Positions 35,050-45,700 of a stretch of 64,000 bases of DNA are shown in pieces. The DNA is from Lunularia cruciata (taxonomy: Eukaryota > Streptophyta > Marchantiopsida > Lunulariales > Lunulariaceae): the NCBI GenBank assembly GCA_948567375.1, contig OX419755.1:12033001-12097000 (forward strand). The letters run 5' to 3'. Below the pieces are notes generated by a model. It was given only the letters and a program-made list of their open reading frames with translations. It did no database searches and was not told the DNA's origin. How positions within the stretch are numbered: the stretch's first letter is position 1; the number at the start of each line of letters is the position of its first letter. A program made the position numbers and the translations under genes.

Positions 35050-36790
35050 CTAAATTGTCTCGATAGGCACAAGGCTCACAAGTGTCCGAGTGGTGATGCC
35101 TATCAAGCGCATCTTATGCTGCTTTGCCAAGCCAAGGCTCACAATCCAGGTCAAACAGTTCAGGTCCATAGCCTGACCTAACACCTGACGCTTGGATGCC
35201 TCTGACACTGCTGGAACAGCGGAAATACCGGTGCGAAAACCCATCGCCTGCTCTCTCTCATCAGCGTTGGGCTCCACCAACTACTGTAACTGTGAGTCCC
35301 AAACAAGTCCAGGTCTTCCCTCTTGAAAAGCACGAGAGCCTAGGAAACTCATGAGTGTAGGAAATGCAACTCTAGGCTGTCCAACTAGGTTCACCACTGC
35401 CATAGGTGACCTATCAGCCACTACCACTGTCTGAGACTGACGCCCAACATTCAAGATATCATCAACAAGAATGTGGTCCAGTCGCTGAATCCCATCATAA
35501 GCACGCTGTAGAACCTCTCTGGGTAAGAGGTTCGTCCACCAAAGATGAAGACAATGAGCCCGTGATCCCACTCTGGCTGCATCTAACAATACAGTAGGTC
35601 CCATCCAAGAATGGACCTGATGTGTACTCGCCACCACTCTGGTGCAAGAATCACCCAACAAAGGAATGCTCTCCAGAAGGTAGGCTGGAGAAACAGACTG
35701 ATGAACCTGGAGATGTCGTAATATCCGTAACATCTCCCAAAACACACTAGAACAAGGATCTTGAAGACCCAATCCTCTACTAGCACGTGCATGTCCTTGA
35801 CATTGCCATCCAGAAATCACCAAGTGAATAGGCCCATGTCTCTCTAGGTCATGCGTCCCCAGTAAGGAAATGTCTCATGGTAGGGCCTTCTGGTAATCTC
35901 TGACTGTTGACATCGGTAATAACTCCGGATACCGATAGGCCAAGTGTGCCACATGATGTAGAGAGACTCGCCTAGCAGTCTCATCTCTCTCTACATACAA
36001 GTACCTCTGTATTGTAACACCCATATGTGCATGTGTGTGGTATTGTGATATTTAACTTGGTATTACAAGTACTTAAGAGATATTTATTTATATAGAGATA
36101 AAGGATGGTTCTATATTAGTCATGGTTAGCTAAAGGTAGTCATAGCTAAGATAGAGGGGACCTTACTTTAGAGGAAGTAGAAAAGATGAGCACCACTATT
36201 TTGGATTTTAGTGTGTTGACTTGGTATTATTCCTAGGTGTTTGGCTTTGAGGAAAGAGTTGAGAACTCTTGGACCCGCAAGCCTTTTTGTTTTGGATTCT
36301 TCTTTAGTCCAAAGATAGCCCATGTGAAGGAATCCTTGACTTAGTGGTTGGGTCAAGATAATACCACATGCTTAGGGGAATATGCCCATGTGAATAGATA
36401 TTCCTTTCTAATTTTTGACTTTACTTGACTTTTAGTCTAGTAACTTGAGTTATTACGGTAATTAGTAACTTTGGTACGTAACTATTTCACAAGTATATAA
36501 ACAAGGGGTGAGGAGGTACTCATCATCCTTTCATTTACAACTATCTCTCTCTCATTGAGTTCTCTAGTGAGCAATGTCTTGAGTCTTAGAGTGTTAACCT
36601 TGGAGGAGTATGATGGAGTTCGGGTTCCTTGCCTTCTTATTCCATGGTGCGCTACCATAATAGCCATCAGAGGTTCATCCTGAGTGAGAGACAGGCCGGC
36701 TCACAGTACTCGGATACCCGCCTGTAACACCGCAGCTAGTCCGGTGCTGATCCCACCAAACAACTCCAATAGGCATATCCCCTCTATTGG
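35050..36790 (-). pseudogene. C5-cytosine DNA methyltransferase domain inside gypsy pol (DNMT copy 1)
   Basis: It sits between protease and RT, about 320 residues once the solo LTR 36013-36705 is subtracted. Motif I is LLELFGGISTGLAAVLQAG at about 36707-36772. A motif II-like YLYVERDETARRV lies just past the LTR. Motif IV is GWQCQGHARA at about 35785-35811, with the catalytic Cys at 35800-35802 and the usual Pro replaced by Gln. Motif VI is AYLLESIPLLGDS (E at 35671-35673), and motif VIII is ARVGSRAHCLHLWW at about 35539-35577. Motif IX is EREQAMGF at about 35236-35259, and motif X is RQVLGQAMDLN at about 35158-35190. The order is that of m5C methyltransferases, which move methyl from SAM to cytosine. 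Stops lie at 35875-35877 and near 35281-35283. Subfamily is not assigned. Confidence 0.88.
36013..36705 (-). mobile_element. solo LTR, family D, inside the methyltransferase
   Basis: The + strand reads TGTAACACCCATATG... to ...GGCCGGCTCACA. It is the reverse complement of the LTR at 8268-8961. The flanking duplicate is gtat(t) at 36009-36013 and gtact at 36706-36710. Removing the LTR and one duplicate restores an uninterrupted frame across methyltransferase motifs I and II, which supports the boundaries. Confidence 0.85.
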
Positions 36791-36860
36791 ATACTGCCAA
36801 GCAATGAGTGTGGTATCCAGAGGTGTCAAAGCAATCGCCTCTGAAGGCTCATCCTCACAC

Positions 36861-37580
36861 TCATCTCCTGATGGTACGAAGGCTCCATTGCTGCACCAAC
36901 TGATCTGCATGCTGCTGCAATGCCTCCTCTGAACTCCACAATGGAACATCCAAGGTGGATGGAACAATCCCACTCGTACTCCAAAGCCGGGTGATCTCTT
37001 CTAGTATTGGAGTATCCTTTGCATGGGCGTTCCCCTCCAACAAGTCACCAGGCCAAGTAACTGCACCGCTGAAAGCTAAAACTGATGTTGTCATGGTCCC
37101 AGACTGTAGTGAGCCAAGACTGCCACTACTGAAGCGTATTGGTAGGCGACATACCCATCCCTCACCAGACTGCCAACCAGGTCTATAAGAGGCTGTCTCC
37201 TCCCAATAGTCAATGCTGAAACCCATGGGGTATAACACTGCTCCTCCAACTAGCACATCATATGACTCAACTATCGTTGCAATAGCCTGAGCTCTCACCA
37301 CCGAGCTATTAGTCGGATGACCAGGCTGAACCTGAACAACAAGCTCTCCACGTGTGATGTACTGTGTCGAACCACCACCTAGAGATGTCTAGATCTGAAA
37401 TGGACACCTCTCCACATCGGTCTTCCGTAACTCCAGACCGACAACTACAGCCTTCCCCAACATAAGGGGCTACGCACCAGAGTCTAACAAGACTCTCTGT
37501 GGTGTATAGACCTTCCTTGAAGGTCCCACCAAATGAAAAATCTCCCTCTGGTTATCCAATAGGACAACACCAGGTGTGAA
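36861..37580 (-). pseudogene. aspartic protease region (DNMT copy 1)
   Basis: The active-site motif VLLDSGA is at about 37473-37493, following RKVYTPQR. Downstream in the same frame are STQYITRGELVVQVQPGHP and ESYDVLVGGAVLYPMGFSID, which fit the rest of a retropepsin-like fold. Two stops lie just after the active site. This frame is also that of gag. It ends at 36861, where the frame changes by one nucleotide (+1) into the methyltransferase. Whether that shift is a mutation or a programmed frameshift cannot be told from one copy. Confidence 0.75.
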
Positions 37581-39743
37581 CCGTGCTCTTTCAAAGGCCG
37601 GTCTAGTTGGCAACTCCTCTAGTCTAGCTGTTGCTGCCTGCCATAAACCACTAGTCGCTGAACGGATCCCATGCTCCTCAACCAAGTCAGCTCCACTACC
37701 AACCACCTCTGCTCTAGTAGTAGGAATTGCACCATCCCTACTCTCACACAACGTGGCAGCCAACGAGAATATTGGGGCTGGGTCAACTCCCAATGTAAAC
37801 TTATCACTGGCTAAAAACAAAGGACGCCGCAGAATCAGCTGAGCCGCCCCCAACATCATGCTAGACTCAGTCTCTATTGTAGCAGGTGGCTGACTAGCAG
37901 GTAGTCCATCATGTACTCCATCACCACCTACCACACCTGCACTGGGACATCTAGGAACCATGGATGTCGTCTGCAATGCCTCAGATAGCGTGAAAGACTG
38001 GGGAAGTCTGACCTATCTCCCAACCTCTCCTCTCTGTGGATCCAACTCCACTGATGCTCCTCTAGGCTTTGGAGCACATACTGCACTCCTAGTCATTGCT
38101 GCAAATGCATCCACTTGGGCTGCTCCGCACATGAAGTCTAAAGCATCTCTTTCACCAGCATATGAGGTGGAAGCCTCAGCACCCGAATTTGATCTCCTCT
38201 AAGCAATAGCCATACTAGCCAATCTCTACTCCAACTGCTCAATCCGAGTAGCCATAGTTGTGTCAGAAGTAAGGGCAGGTACTACACCCCTACTAGGTGT
38301 AGATCCTCTACCACCACCTCTACCACCTCGTCCTCCATGAACTGGAGCTCCTCTACTACCTGCCATAGCAGCCCTACCACTCCGTAACTCCGGGTGTAGG
38401 TCAAAACACCGGTCACTAGTGTGACCAAATCTGTGGCAATGCCCACATTGCCTCTGTGCTAGCTGTGATGCACCAGAGGTATCAGGTCCGCTGCCTTGAG
38501 TACACTCTCTCCTATGGTGAGGTCCACCACAAGTCCAACAAGCAACACCACCACTCACTGGCTGCTGTTGACTCAATAATGAGGATAAGGGTCTAACTCC
38601 ACTAGGCCCTCCACTCGCTCCATAGGATCTGGGTTGTCCACCCTATCCTTGAAAACCAATTGGGCGTGGTGCACTTTGTTGCACTCCAGAAGAAGTCACA
38701 GTCGTGGATGAGGTCTCCCTACCAAATCCAGATGTCACCACTCTCTCCTCCACCATGTTAAGCTCAATACGCTCAGCCAAACCAAAGACTACTGCCAAAG
38801 TGGGCAAAGTAGCCTGCAACAACGTAGTATCACAAACTCTACGTCGCAACTCCCTGTCCAGTATCCCATACCAAAACTAGACTGCCTGGGCCTCAGTAAC
38901 TCCCTGAGTGAAACTGATCAGCTGCCTCATGCGAGTGTATGCCTTGCATAGGCTCTCTCCAACCTTCCGCTGGAACTCCTACAAGCTCCTCAGCTTGTCA
39001 GTCCGCACTCCCTAGTAGTTCTGCTTCAAACGTAGAAAGAACTCCACCATGGAGTTAAACCCCGGTACCACACCACCTCCTGCAGCGGTACCTCCATTTG
39101 TAGTAGCACTATCTCGAGCTAGTGCACCTCCACTAGCTCTACCAACACTACTCGAGCTAGAACTCGTGGGTACAGCCGATCTACTCTTGGCCACCGAGCC
39201 TAAAGTGATGGAGACATAGTGTGGAGACCAATACTGTCTCCATAACTCAATCTCCTCCAAATGAGCTCTCCTGAACTCATGGTAAGCATCCATTGGCGGA
39301 CCCTCCAGATGCTGAAACAACCCCTTCCATGCCATGAAGGGTGTGAACAAAGTCGGGTTCCGCATCTGCTGCAAATCACACCAACTATAAAACTCTTGGA
39401 TGAAGTCATCCAACTCAATGGTACCCACTATACCAGAGTAACGCCTAGGGCCTTTGGAGGCCCCATAAATCTCGTCCATGTCCCACAACAACGGTGGGGA
39501 CACACCAAGTGCACTCTCAATTGAATCAGCTCCTGTGTCAAACTCCAACTCAGAGTCAATCTCCTCCCTCACTAGGACCTGAGATACAGGGTGATACCAA
39601 GCACCACTCCGAGTAAACCCACTGCGTACTATAGGGCTAACTCCTTTGGAATCTCCAAAGAACTCCTTTGTGACAAAGTAACCACAACAACAAACCCAAA
39701 CCACCAATTGCAACCGCAAGTTGCAACTGCAAGTACCCCCCAA
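37581..39743 (-). pseudogene. gag with two zinc knuckles (DNMT copy 1)
   Basis: The Met at 39743 opens a frame of 243 residues; a capsid-like part lies near 39150-39420 (LDDFIQEFYSWCDLQ, AYHEFRRAHLEEIELWRQYW). After stops, the same frame continues through 38643-38849 and 38226-38576. Two CCHC-type knuckles are visible: CWTCGGPHHRREC (38502-38540) and CGHCHRFGHTSDRC (38406-38447), followed by a Gly/Arg-rich stretch. They would bind element RNA in particles. The region to 37581 links gag to protease in the same frame. Several stops show it is dead. The start is the first Met of the long frame. Confidence 0.85.
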
Positions 39744-40993
39744 GTGCCAACACCACCACGTGCCAACACCAACTAAACACCACCCACTAATGTAACTCTA
39801 CCGAGATAACTACACTAGGGGAAAGTGCAACCTGTAACTTGCCATCATAACATGCACTCTCATGGTCTGCTAGTCATCACTTCCTACCTCACCGGAGAGA
39901 AACAAAGGTAGTCTGACTGGTCATCACTCCAGCCTCACCACCGAGAGCACACCAGAGCACCAATGCTCAAAAGTCAAGGCACCTCACACAAACGTGGTGC
40001 ACAAACAAGAAGTAGAGAATGGAGGGGGTCCAATCACAAGAAATCTAAACGAAAACCCTCCATCTCGTAACACAACACGGGACTGACTCTGCCACCATTT
40101 GGCATTTGACATAATAGGAGTTTGTATCTAAGTCCTAAGCTACCAGGATCACCAAGAATGGGATCAAACTGTCTCTCCTAGCCAAAGCTACATGTGTATA
40201 GATAACAGTGGCACAGTCACTATGACAACAAGTGAGGGTGGACCAGTTGGCTAGGGCATTAGTCTAGGAACAAGAGATCTAGGGGTCAAACCTTGTTGCG
40301 CACAATCTAGCAGGAAAGGCAGATTTTGCCAACCAATGACCAAGATCTACTCTAAACTAGCTAGCCTCACGTCAGCAAGCTGGCTTGCTGGGCCTTCGTA
40401 GCCTCTCATAGCCCACAGCCCTATGCCTCAAAGCCTCTAAATTCAGCCAAATGAGGCCTTTCTTGTTGCCACTTCGAACCTCCTTCAAAATTGGTGAAAC
40501 TTCTCCAAATTTGTGAAAGTTCTCCAAACTAGCAAAACTCCTCCAAATCTGGCCAAATAGCAAAAACTCCTCCAATTCTGGCCAAAATCTGACATAAACC
40601 CTAAAGATGGCTGTCCGCCAAATCCCCCGCTAACTTTCCACTTGAGCCAAATTGACAAAACGGGTTTTTCCAAATCACAATTTCATGAGAAGAGCTTCCC
40701 AACTCCACCTTCAATTTGACTTCCTGAGCCCAACTCGCAGCAAATTGGTCCTGCCTTCACTTCCTGAGCTCAAAATCACAACACTGCTCGAAAATTGCTC
40801 CTTCTTTGCTCGAAATTTGGCCAGCGCTTCCGCACATCATCCGCCTAATTGCCAAATCTGCATCAATTGAACGAGCTTCTGCACACTAGAGAAACATAGA
40901 ACTTGAATCGAGCTACCACAATCCACCGACCTTGGAGATACCACCAACACTCAAAGTCCTGCACCCGATTTCTCCTTGACTTCACTTCTCTGA
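39744..40993 (-). other. long 5' leader of DNMT copy 1
   Basis: About 1.25 kb separates the right-hand LTR from the gag start. Open frames in it are short and of low-complexity composition, with no domain seen. A partial match to an initiator tRNA-Met primer site (ATCAGAG, minus strand, about 40986-40993) abuts the LTR; it is imperfect. Confidence 0.5.
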
Positions 40994-41445
40994 TGTAATC
41001 AGATTGCTTAACACTCTCAACTCAACTCAACTCAGATCAGTGCTTGATCTATCACTCTATAAACTACCAACAAATAGGCACTGATTACAGTCAAGCCACA
41101 CCCACTCAAGCATAGAGAATCCAGGTGATGCTCGCCGGCCTCTGTCCACCATAGCCAGGAACTCGAAGGCTCAACATCAGAGAAGTGAGCTCTCTGGAGC
41201 TCACTTCAAAACTATACCCCTCTGGACTCGAGCTAGCTCTAAAACCCTAATGGTCCCGTTGACGGCACACTCAACAATGCAAACGGTGCAAAGTGACGGT
41301 GGGCCCCACCGTGAAGTCAGTACCCCGAACACAAAATCTGACCGTCGGAAAGTAGTCTATGAGATACTGCTGAAATAACTCTAATTACTATCACTGGAAC
41401 TCCAGTGTCCGAGCATCTAGACGCGGCACTACAAATGGCGTGACA
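40994..41445 (-). repeat. 5' LTR of DNMT copy 1 (lacks about 90-100 bp)
   Basis: The + strand reads TGTAATCAGATTGC... to ...GGCGTGACA, followed at once by the target duplicate AAGAT. It aligns with 30981-31429. The adjoining block ending in gtgccaca, present twice at the left end of the element, is absent here. Differences from the left copy are mostly C/T and G/A. Confidence 0.8.
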
Positions 41446-42056
41446 AAGATTCTTTGTTCCCTTAATCATCATATCCCATAAACTCCATTTGGGTAAATTT
41501 TTGAGATCATCCATTATTGAGTGTACATTCACCAATGTGATATAAAATTTACCAACAATAAAAGCAACCACCAATTTATCATAATCTTTCTCTATCTATA
41601 GTGCCAAGTGGTCTCTATTGGAAAAAATCAATCTCTATTGGTGGCGGCTCCTCCACTCGTGTGTATTGTGTTGATAGGTTTTGTGAAGATCAAGGTCAAG
41701 ACCAAGTTGTTGCAACCAAGGAATCAAACCGCTCAGCCAATTGCATGGCTTCCTCTAAGTGTTTGGGCTCCTGCATGGTCACTTCCAATTTGGTGTATGA
41801 CTTCAAGCCCCTCACAAATTGATCTAGAGCTTCACCTTCTAGTATATCTAGAATTTGGATTATGGTGTTTTGGAATTGAGTGATGTAACTTCTCACAAAA
41901 CCAATCTACTTCAATTTTGCTAATTTATTTTGTGCAGCTCATGAAACATTTATAGCTTGGAATCCTCCAATTATTATGCTTTTGAATTTTTTCCATGTCT
42001 AGATTGGTATAACAAATTATCATTCAACTTTCTCCACTAGGAATTGGCACCATAAT
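41446..42056 (-). pseudogene. gag end of the minus-strand family B element
   Basis: The minus-strand frame at 41696-41896 reads MRSYITQFQNTIIQILDI, then QFVRGLKSYTKLEVTMQEPK and AMQLAERFDSLVATTWS. This is the same Gag segment found in the plus-strand copies near 43.3-43.5 and 56.8-57.0 kb. A decayed zinc-knuckle region lies at 41451-41570. Gag is cut at 42056 by the LTR of the plus-strand family B element. Confidence 0.75.
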
Positions 42057-42566
42057 TGTAACAATAGAGTTTACTAATGAGTTAGTCAAGGTTAACAAAG
42101 TAGCAAATAGGTCAAATTAGCCTAGAATATTCCAGAAATACCTAGAAAGCTACTTGGTACCTTCCAAGCATTGGGTAACATGCATACAAAGTGATGACTT
42201 CTAGGAGGAAGCTTTTTGAGAAGCTCTTGGCTAGCTTAGTTTGCATCGCAAGTAGATAGCTTCTAAAAAGAAGCTTCTTGGGAAGTTTCCAATTAGCTTA
42301 ACTTAGCTTAGCTTGCATGCAAAGTACAAGGTTTTTAGAATGATGCTTCTTGAGAAGCTTCACAGTTAACTTTACTTGCACTCCAAAAAAGTAGCTTTAG
42401 GAAGCTTCTTGAGAAACTTCTCAAGAGCCTTGTATGCTCCCTATAAATACCAAAGCCTAAGCTCATGCCATGCATTTGGATTTTCCTTCATTCAAAAGTC
42501 CCAATGTGATCTTTCACTTTCTATTCTCTTATTTCTCTCCTTGACCTTTTACATTGGTATCAAAGC
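42057..42566 (+). repeat. 5' LTR of family B plus copy 1 with primer binding site
   Basis: The LTR runs TGTAACAATAGAGTTTAC... to ...GACCTTTTACA (42057-42553). TGGTATCAAAGC at 42555-42566 is the initiator-tRNA-Met-type primer site. A TATA-like ctataaatacc occurs near 42442. Many aagcttcttgagaag-type short inverted repeats fill the LTR. Confidence 0.85.
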
Positions 42567-43588
42567 ATGAATAGGATAGATGGAATTTATGGACCACCAA
42601 ATCAATTTTTGCCAAACCATTGGGATTTTCATGTTTGTGTACTACACAAGCATCATTTCACCGAGTTAATCACTTCATACTTTGGGCAAAATTATTTTAA
42701 TATGATCACCTTTTTTGAGGAACCCTTGGTACTTCTAGTTGTAATTTATGAGGAATGGTGGATGTGTTGCATATATGTGTCAATTAGATAAATTGGGAGT
42801 ATTGTGATAGAGTAATAGCCATGGTGGCAATGCCTAAGATTATCATTGCTATGCAACAATAAATCAAGCAACTTACTCAATTGTTGGATGAATGAGACTA
42901 TCAACAACAAGAGCACATAGAGAGAGCATCATTTCAAGAAGGAGAAAAGGGAATCCAATTTCCAAAACCCAAGGTATTTGATAGCAAGAATCTCCCAAGC
43001 ATAGTGGAGAATTTTGTATTTGACTATGAATGTTATTTTGGGGCTACAAATCTTCAAGATGAATGGAAATAGATTCTCTTAGCTTCAAGCCCATTGGGTG
43101 GAGCAATGAAACAATGGTGGCAATTTTGTGTAGAGCAAGTTGAATTGTAGTTTGTTGCACTAATCTTGACATGGAAAGAATTCAAGAGTACAATAATTGG
43201 GTGATTCCAGGCAATAAATGCCACATGAGCCACATAAGAAACATTGGCAAAGTTGAAGTAGATTGGTTTTGTAAGAAGCTACATCATGCAATTCAAGAAC
43301 ACCATTATGCAAATTCTAGATATATTGGATGGTGAAGCTCTGGATCAATTTATGATGGGCTTGAAGTAACAAACCAAATTGGAAGTGACTATGCAAAAAC
43401 CAAAATGCTTGGAAAAAGCCATGTAGTTGGCTGATAATTTTGATCCCTTGGTTGCAACAACTTGGTCTTCACCTCGATCTTCAGAAAACCTACCAATACA
43501 TTACACACGTGTGGAAGAGCTGGCACCAATGGAGATTGATGTCATCCAAAAGAGACCACTTAGCATAGTAGATCAAGAAAGATTGTGG
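42567..43588 (+). pseudogene. gag of family B plus copy 1
   Basis: It opens at the Met after the primer site (MNRIDGIYGPPNQF..). Segments corresponding to ILLASSQLDGVAKIWWQF and TWVEFKDIILGRF of copy 2 are recognisable with stops. The last part (43427-43588) reads DNFDPLVATTWSSPRSSENL, then HYTRVEELAPMEIDVIQ. It is broken at 43589 by family C copy 2 and resumes at 50715 with the decayed zinc knuckle. A short TA-free leader precedes it. Confidence 0.7.
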
Positions 43589-43593
43589 CAAAA

Positions 43594-43627
43594 TTTAATC
43601 TTCCAAGGAAAGGAGACCTAAAGAGTA

Positions 43628-43695
<68 letters not shown>

Positions 43696-44240
43696 TTCAC
43701 ACTCAACCTCCAATGCCCCAAAGGGGCCCTTTGACCATATTATCTAGCAAAGAGGACACCACCAAAGGAAGCTCCACCCTTGGATCAAATACATGGATTG
43801 GTGACCTATAAGCAAGATCTGCCCTTAGATTGGTTGCACGCATAGGTAACATGTCAGTTTTGATCCTATCTTGTAGGTCAAACCATCTTTGACCAAGAGA
43901 ATCTTTAGGGAATCTTCTTGTATGAATCTCAAAATTGTGTGGGTGAGTTATTGTTGGAAAGCTCTCAATGAGATAAACCTGGGGAGAGGGAAGGCTAGCC
44001 TTTCTTTCACTTTGGGGGGCTAGGAGCTTTCTACACATTTTTTAGATCTAATTCATTCATTTAGGCCTCCAAAATTGGCTTTGAAGTTTCCAGGTTATTT
44101 TTGGCTCCTACCTTATTAGTAGAAGTCCTCTTTTGTGACACCTCTATCTGAACTACCTAGCCTATCATGCATAACATCCTTCTAGATGTTACCAAGCCAA
44201 TTTTCAAGTCTAGATAATGTGTCTAGCTATTGGTATTACA
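43594..44240 (-). repeat. 3' LTR of family C copy 2 with (AC)n expansion
   Basis: The outer end reads tttaatcttccaagg (decayed TGTAATATTCCAAGG) and the inner end TGGTATTACA. An (AC)n microsatellite at about 43631-43693 replaces the a-c-rich start that other family LTRs show (aagagaaacacaagag). A 15-bp direct repeat gttgcaatgttctc occurs just inside at about 44258-44295. Confidence 0.85.
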
Positions 44241-44479
44241 AACCTCCCCTTTATTACGTTGCAATGTTCTCGTTGCAATGTTCTCGTTGCAATGGTATTG
44301 CTCACAAGATTTCACTAACACTAGTGCATTGGTCAAGTTGGTTGTTGGCTCCTATGTTGCATCATACAATGGGTACCCTTTCTAGTGTACAAGATATTCC
44401 ACACATGGATGGCGAGTTCCTTGGATGCATTTTTGGAGAATGCGTTTGACTTCAAGTTCCACCATGTCATCAATGAGTG

Positions 44480-45700
44480 TTGGAAAAGGTCAAATCTTGT
44501 GCATAGAAGGAAAGTGGCACAGTTGGGATTCATATCTGCATAGTAAGGAAACATGGAATAACAAATGAATCTTCATGTGTGGTTGAAGCTCCAAGTGGTA
44601 GGCCACTGTGTCGATTCAATGAAGGATGGAAAAAGGCATAATAAAACAAGATGTGAGCTTGCAAAGGCCAACTAATGTGAGGTTTTTTTTTTACCAGACT
44701 TGATCCCCAAAATTGAACTCCATGTGCCGATAACATGCATTTTTATACTGTTTATGTCAATTTTGGGTGATCTACAACCTATTTTTGGCAGTCTCTACTC
44801 CTTGTTGGAATCTAGAAATGAAAGTGTTGAAAGCATCCACCTTTGTATCCACTGGGAAAATCTTCATCAAGCTTGAAGGTGAGAAAGGATACTCTCCGTA
44901 CATGAGGAAGAATGGTGTGCTCTATATGGATGCATTCACTGAATTGTTGTATGCCAATTCCACCGGTGGCAATAAGGTGTCCCATCTTTCTTGTTCTTCT
45001 AGAGTGAAGCTCCAGAGCATGTCCTCAATGGTGTGATTAGCCCGCTCTATTTGGCCATCGGTGGTCTGTAGATGGTAGGCTATGGACATGGCCAACTTGG
45101 TTTTGAACAAACCAAAAAGTGTTCTCCAAAACAAATTGGTGAATTGAGTGCCTCTATCAATGATGAGCACTTGAGATAGACCATGGTGAGAAAAGACTGC
45201 ATCTAAGTACAATTGAGCTAATTGTAGATCAGTCACATCATGTGCATCCTATCATCATGGAACATTTGTTGAGTCAATCAATAAATACTACAATGGAGTC
45301 AAACTTGGAGTGGTCTTGGGCAATTTGCAAACCAGATCCATGCTTACATGTTCCCAATGTTGTGTAGGAGTAGGAAGAGGTTGAAGGAGTCTTATAGGAG
45401 CTTGATTAGAAGCTTTATTTGGTTGATAGAATAGGCAGCTTTGAACATAGTCCATCACATCATTGCTCATCTTGGGCCAATAGTAATGGCATTTGGCTGC
45501 ATCCAAGGTCTTGTACACTCTAACATGACCTACAATGGCAGAATCATGACATTTTGCTAGGATGGTGATTTTTATGTTTGTGTCATTTGGGATCCATAAC
45601 CTACTATCACAAAAAGTGAGTTTTTGGGTATTGGTGAAACCTTTGGATAATTGAGCTCCTACAGTTTGTGGGTCAATTTTTGTAGTAGCGAGCATCCTTG
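44480..45700 (-). pseudogene. integrase of family C copy 2
   Basis: The zinc-binding domain at 45288-45695 includes ILAKCHDSAIVGHVRVYKTL, KCHYYWPKMSNDVMDYVQSC and FYQPNKASNQ. The catalytic core at 44922-45236 has DRGTQFTNLFWRTLF (second D) and GQIERANHTIEDML (E). The first D is probably in STDLVCKLPK-type sequence at the end of the first stretch (SMDLVCKLPKT). The C-terminal DQVW-type module at about 44650-44740 is decayed. Compare 7.6-9.1 and 13.0-13.3 kb in copy 1. Stops and frame changes are present. Confidence 0.75.

Larger units (their letters stand above)
30876..41445 (-). mobile_element. DNMT-type Ty3/gypsy retrotransposon, copy 1 (gag-PR-methyltransferase-RT-RH-IN-PHD)
   Basis: This 10.57-kb minus-strand element has a perfect 5-bp target duplication AAGAT (30871-30875 and 41446-41450) inside the Gag/protease region of the family B element. 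A solo LTR of family D (36013-36705) adds about 0.7 kb. Coding runs from 39743 to about 31693. Gag and protease share one frame (39743 to 36861). The rest, from methyltransferase to PHD, is a second single frame once the solo LTR and its target duplicate are subtracted. Only scattered stops interrupt it, so this is the youngest large element visible here. LTR arrangement is abnormal (see the LTR entries). Confidence 0.9.
26976..42056 (-). mobile_element. Ty3/gypsy family B, minus-strand copy (5' part outside window)
   Basis: The 3' LTR lies at 26976-27404. The internal region follows to 30870, is interrupted by DNMT copy 1 (30876-41445, target duplication AAGAT), and resumes at 41446. At 42057 it is cut within gag by a plus-strand family B element, so its 5' end and far target site are not visible. 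Integrase, RNase H, RT, protease and gag traces appear in the expected order and align with the better plus-strand copy at 55.7-60.4 kb. Confidence 0.8.

Noticed and set aside
36861-37301. Possible extra captured host domain downstream of the protease site
   Set aside because: The YDVLVGGAVLYPMGFSID stretch fits the rest of a retropepsin-like fold followed by a linker; no separate domain could be supported.
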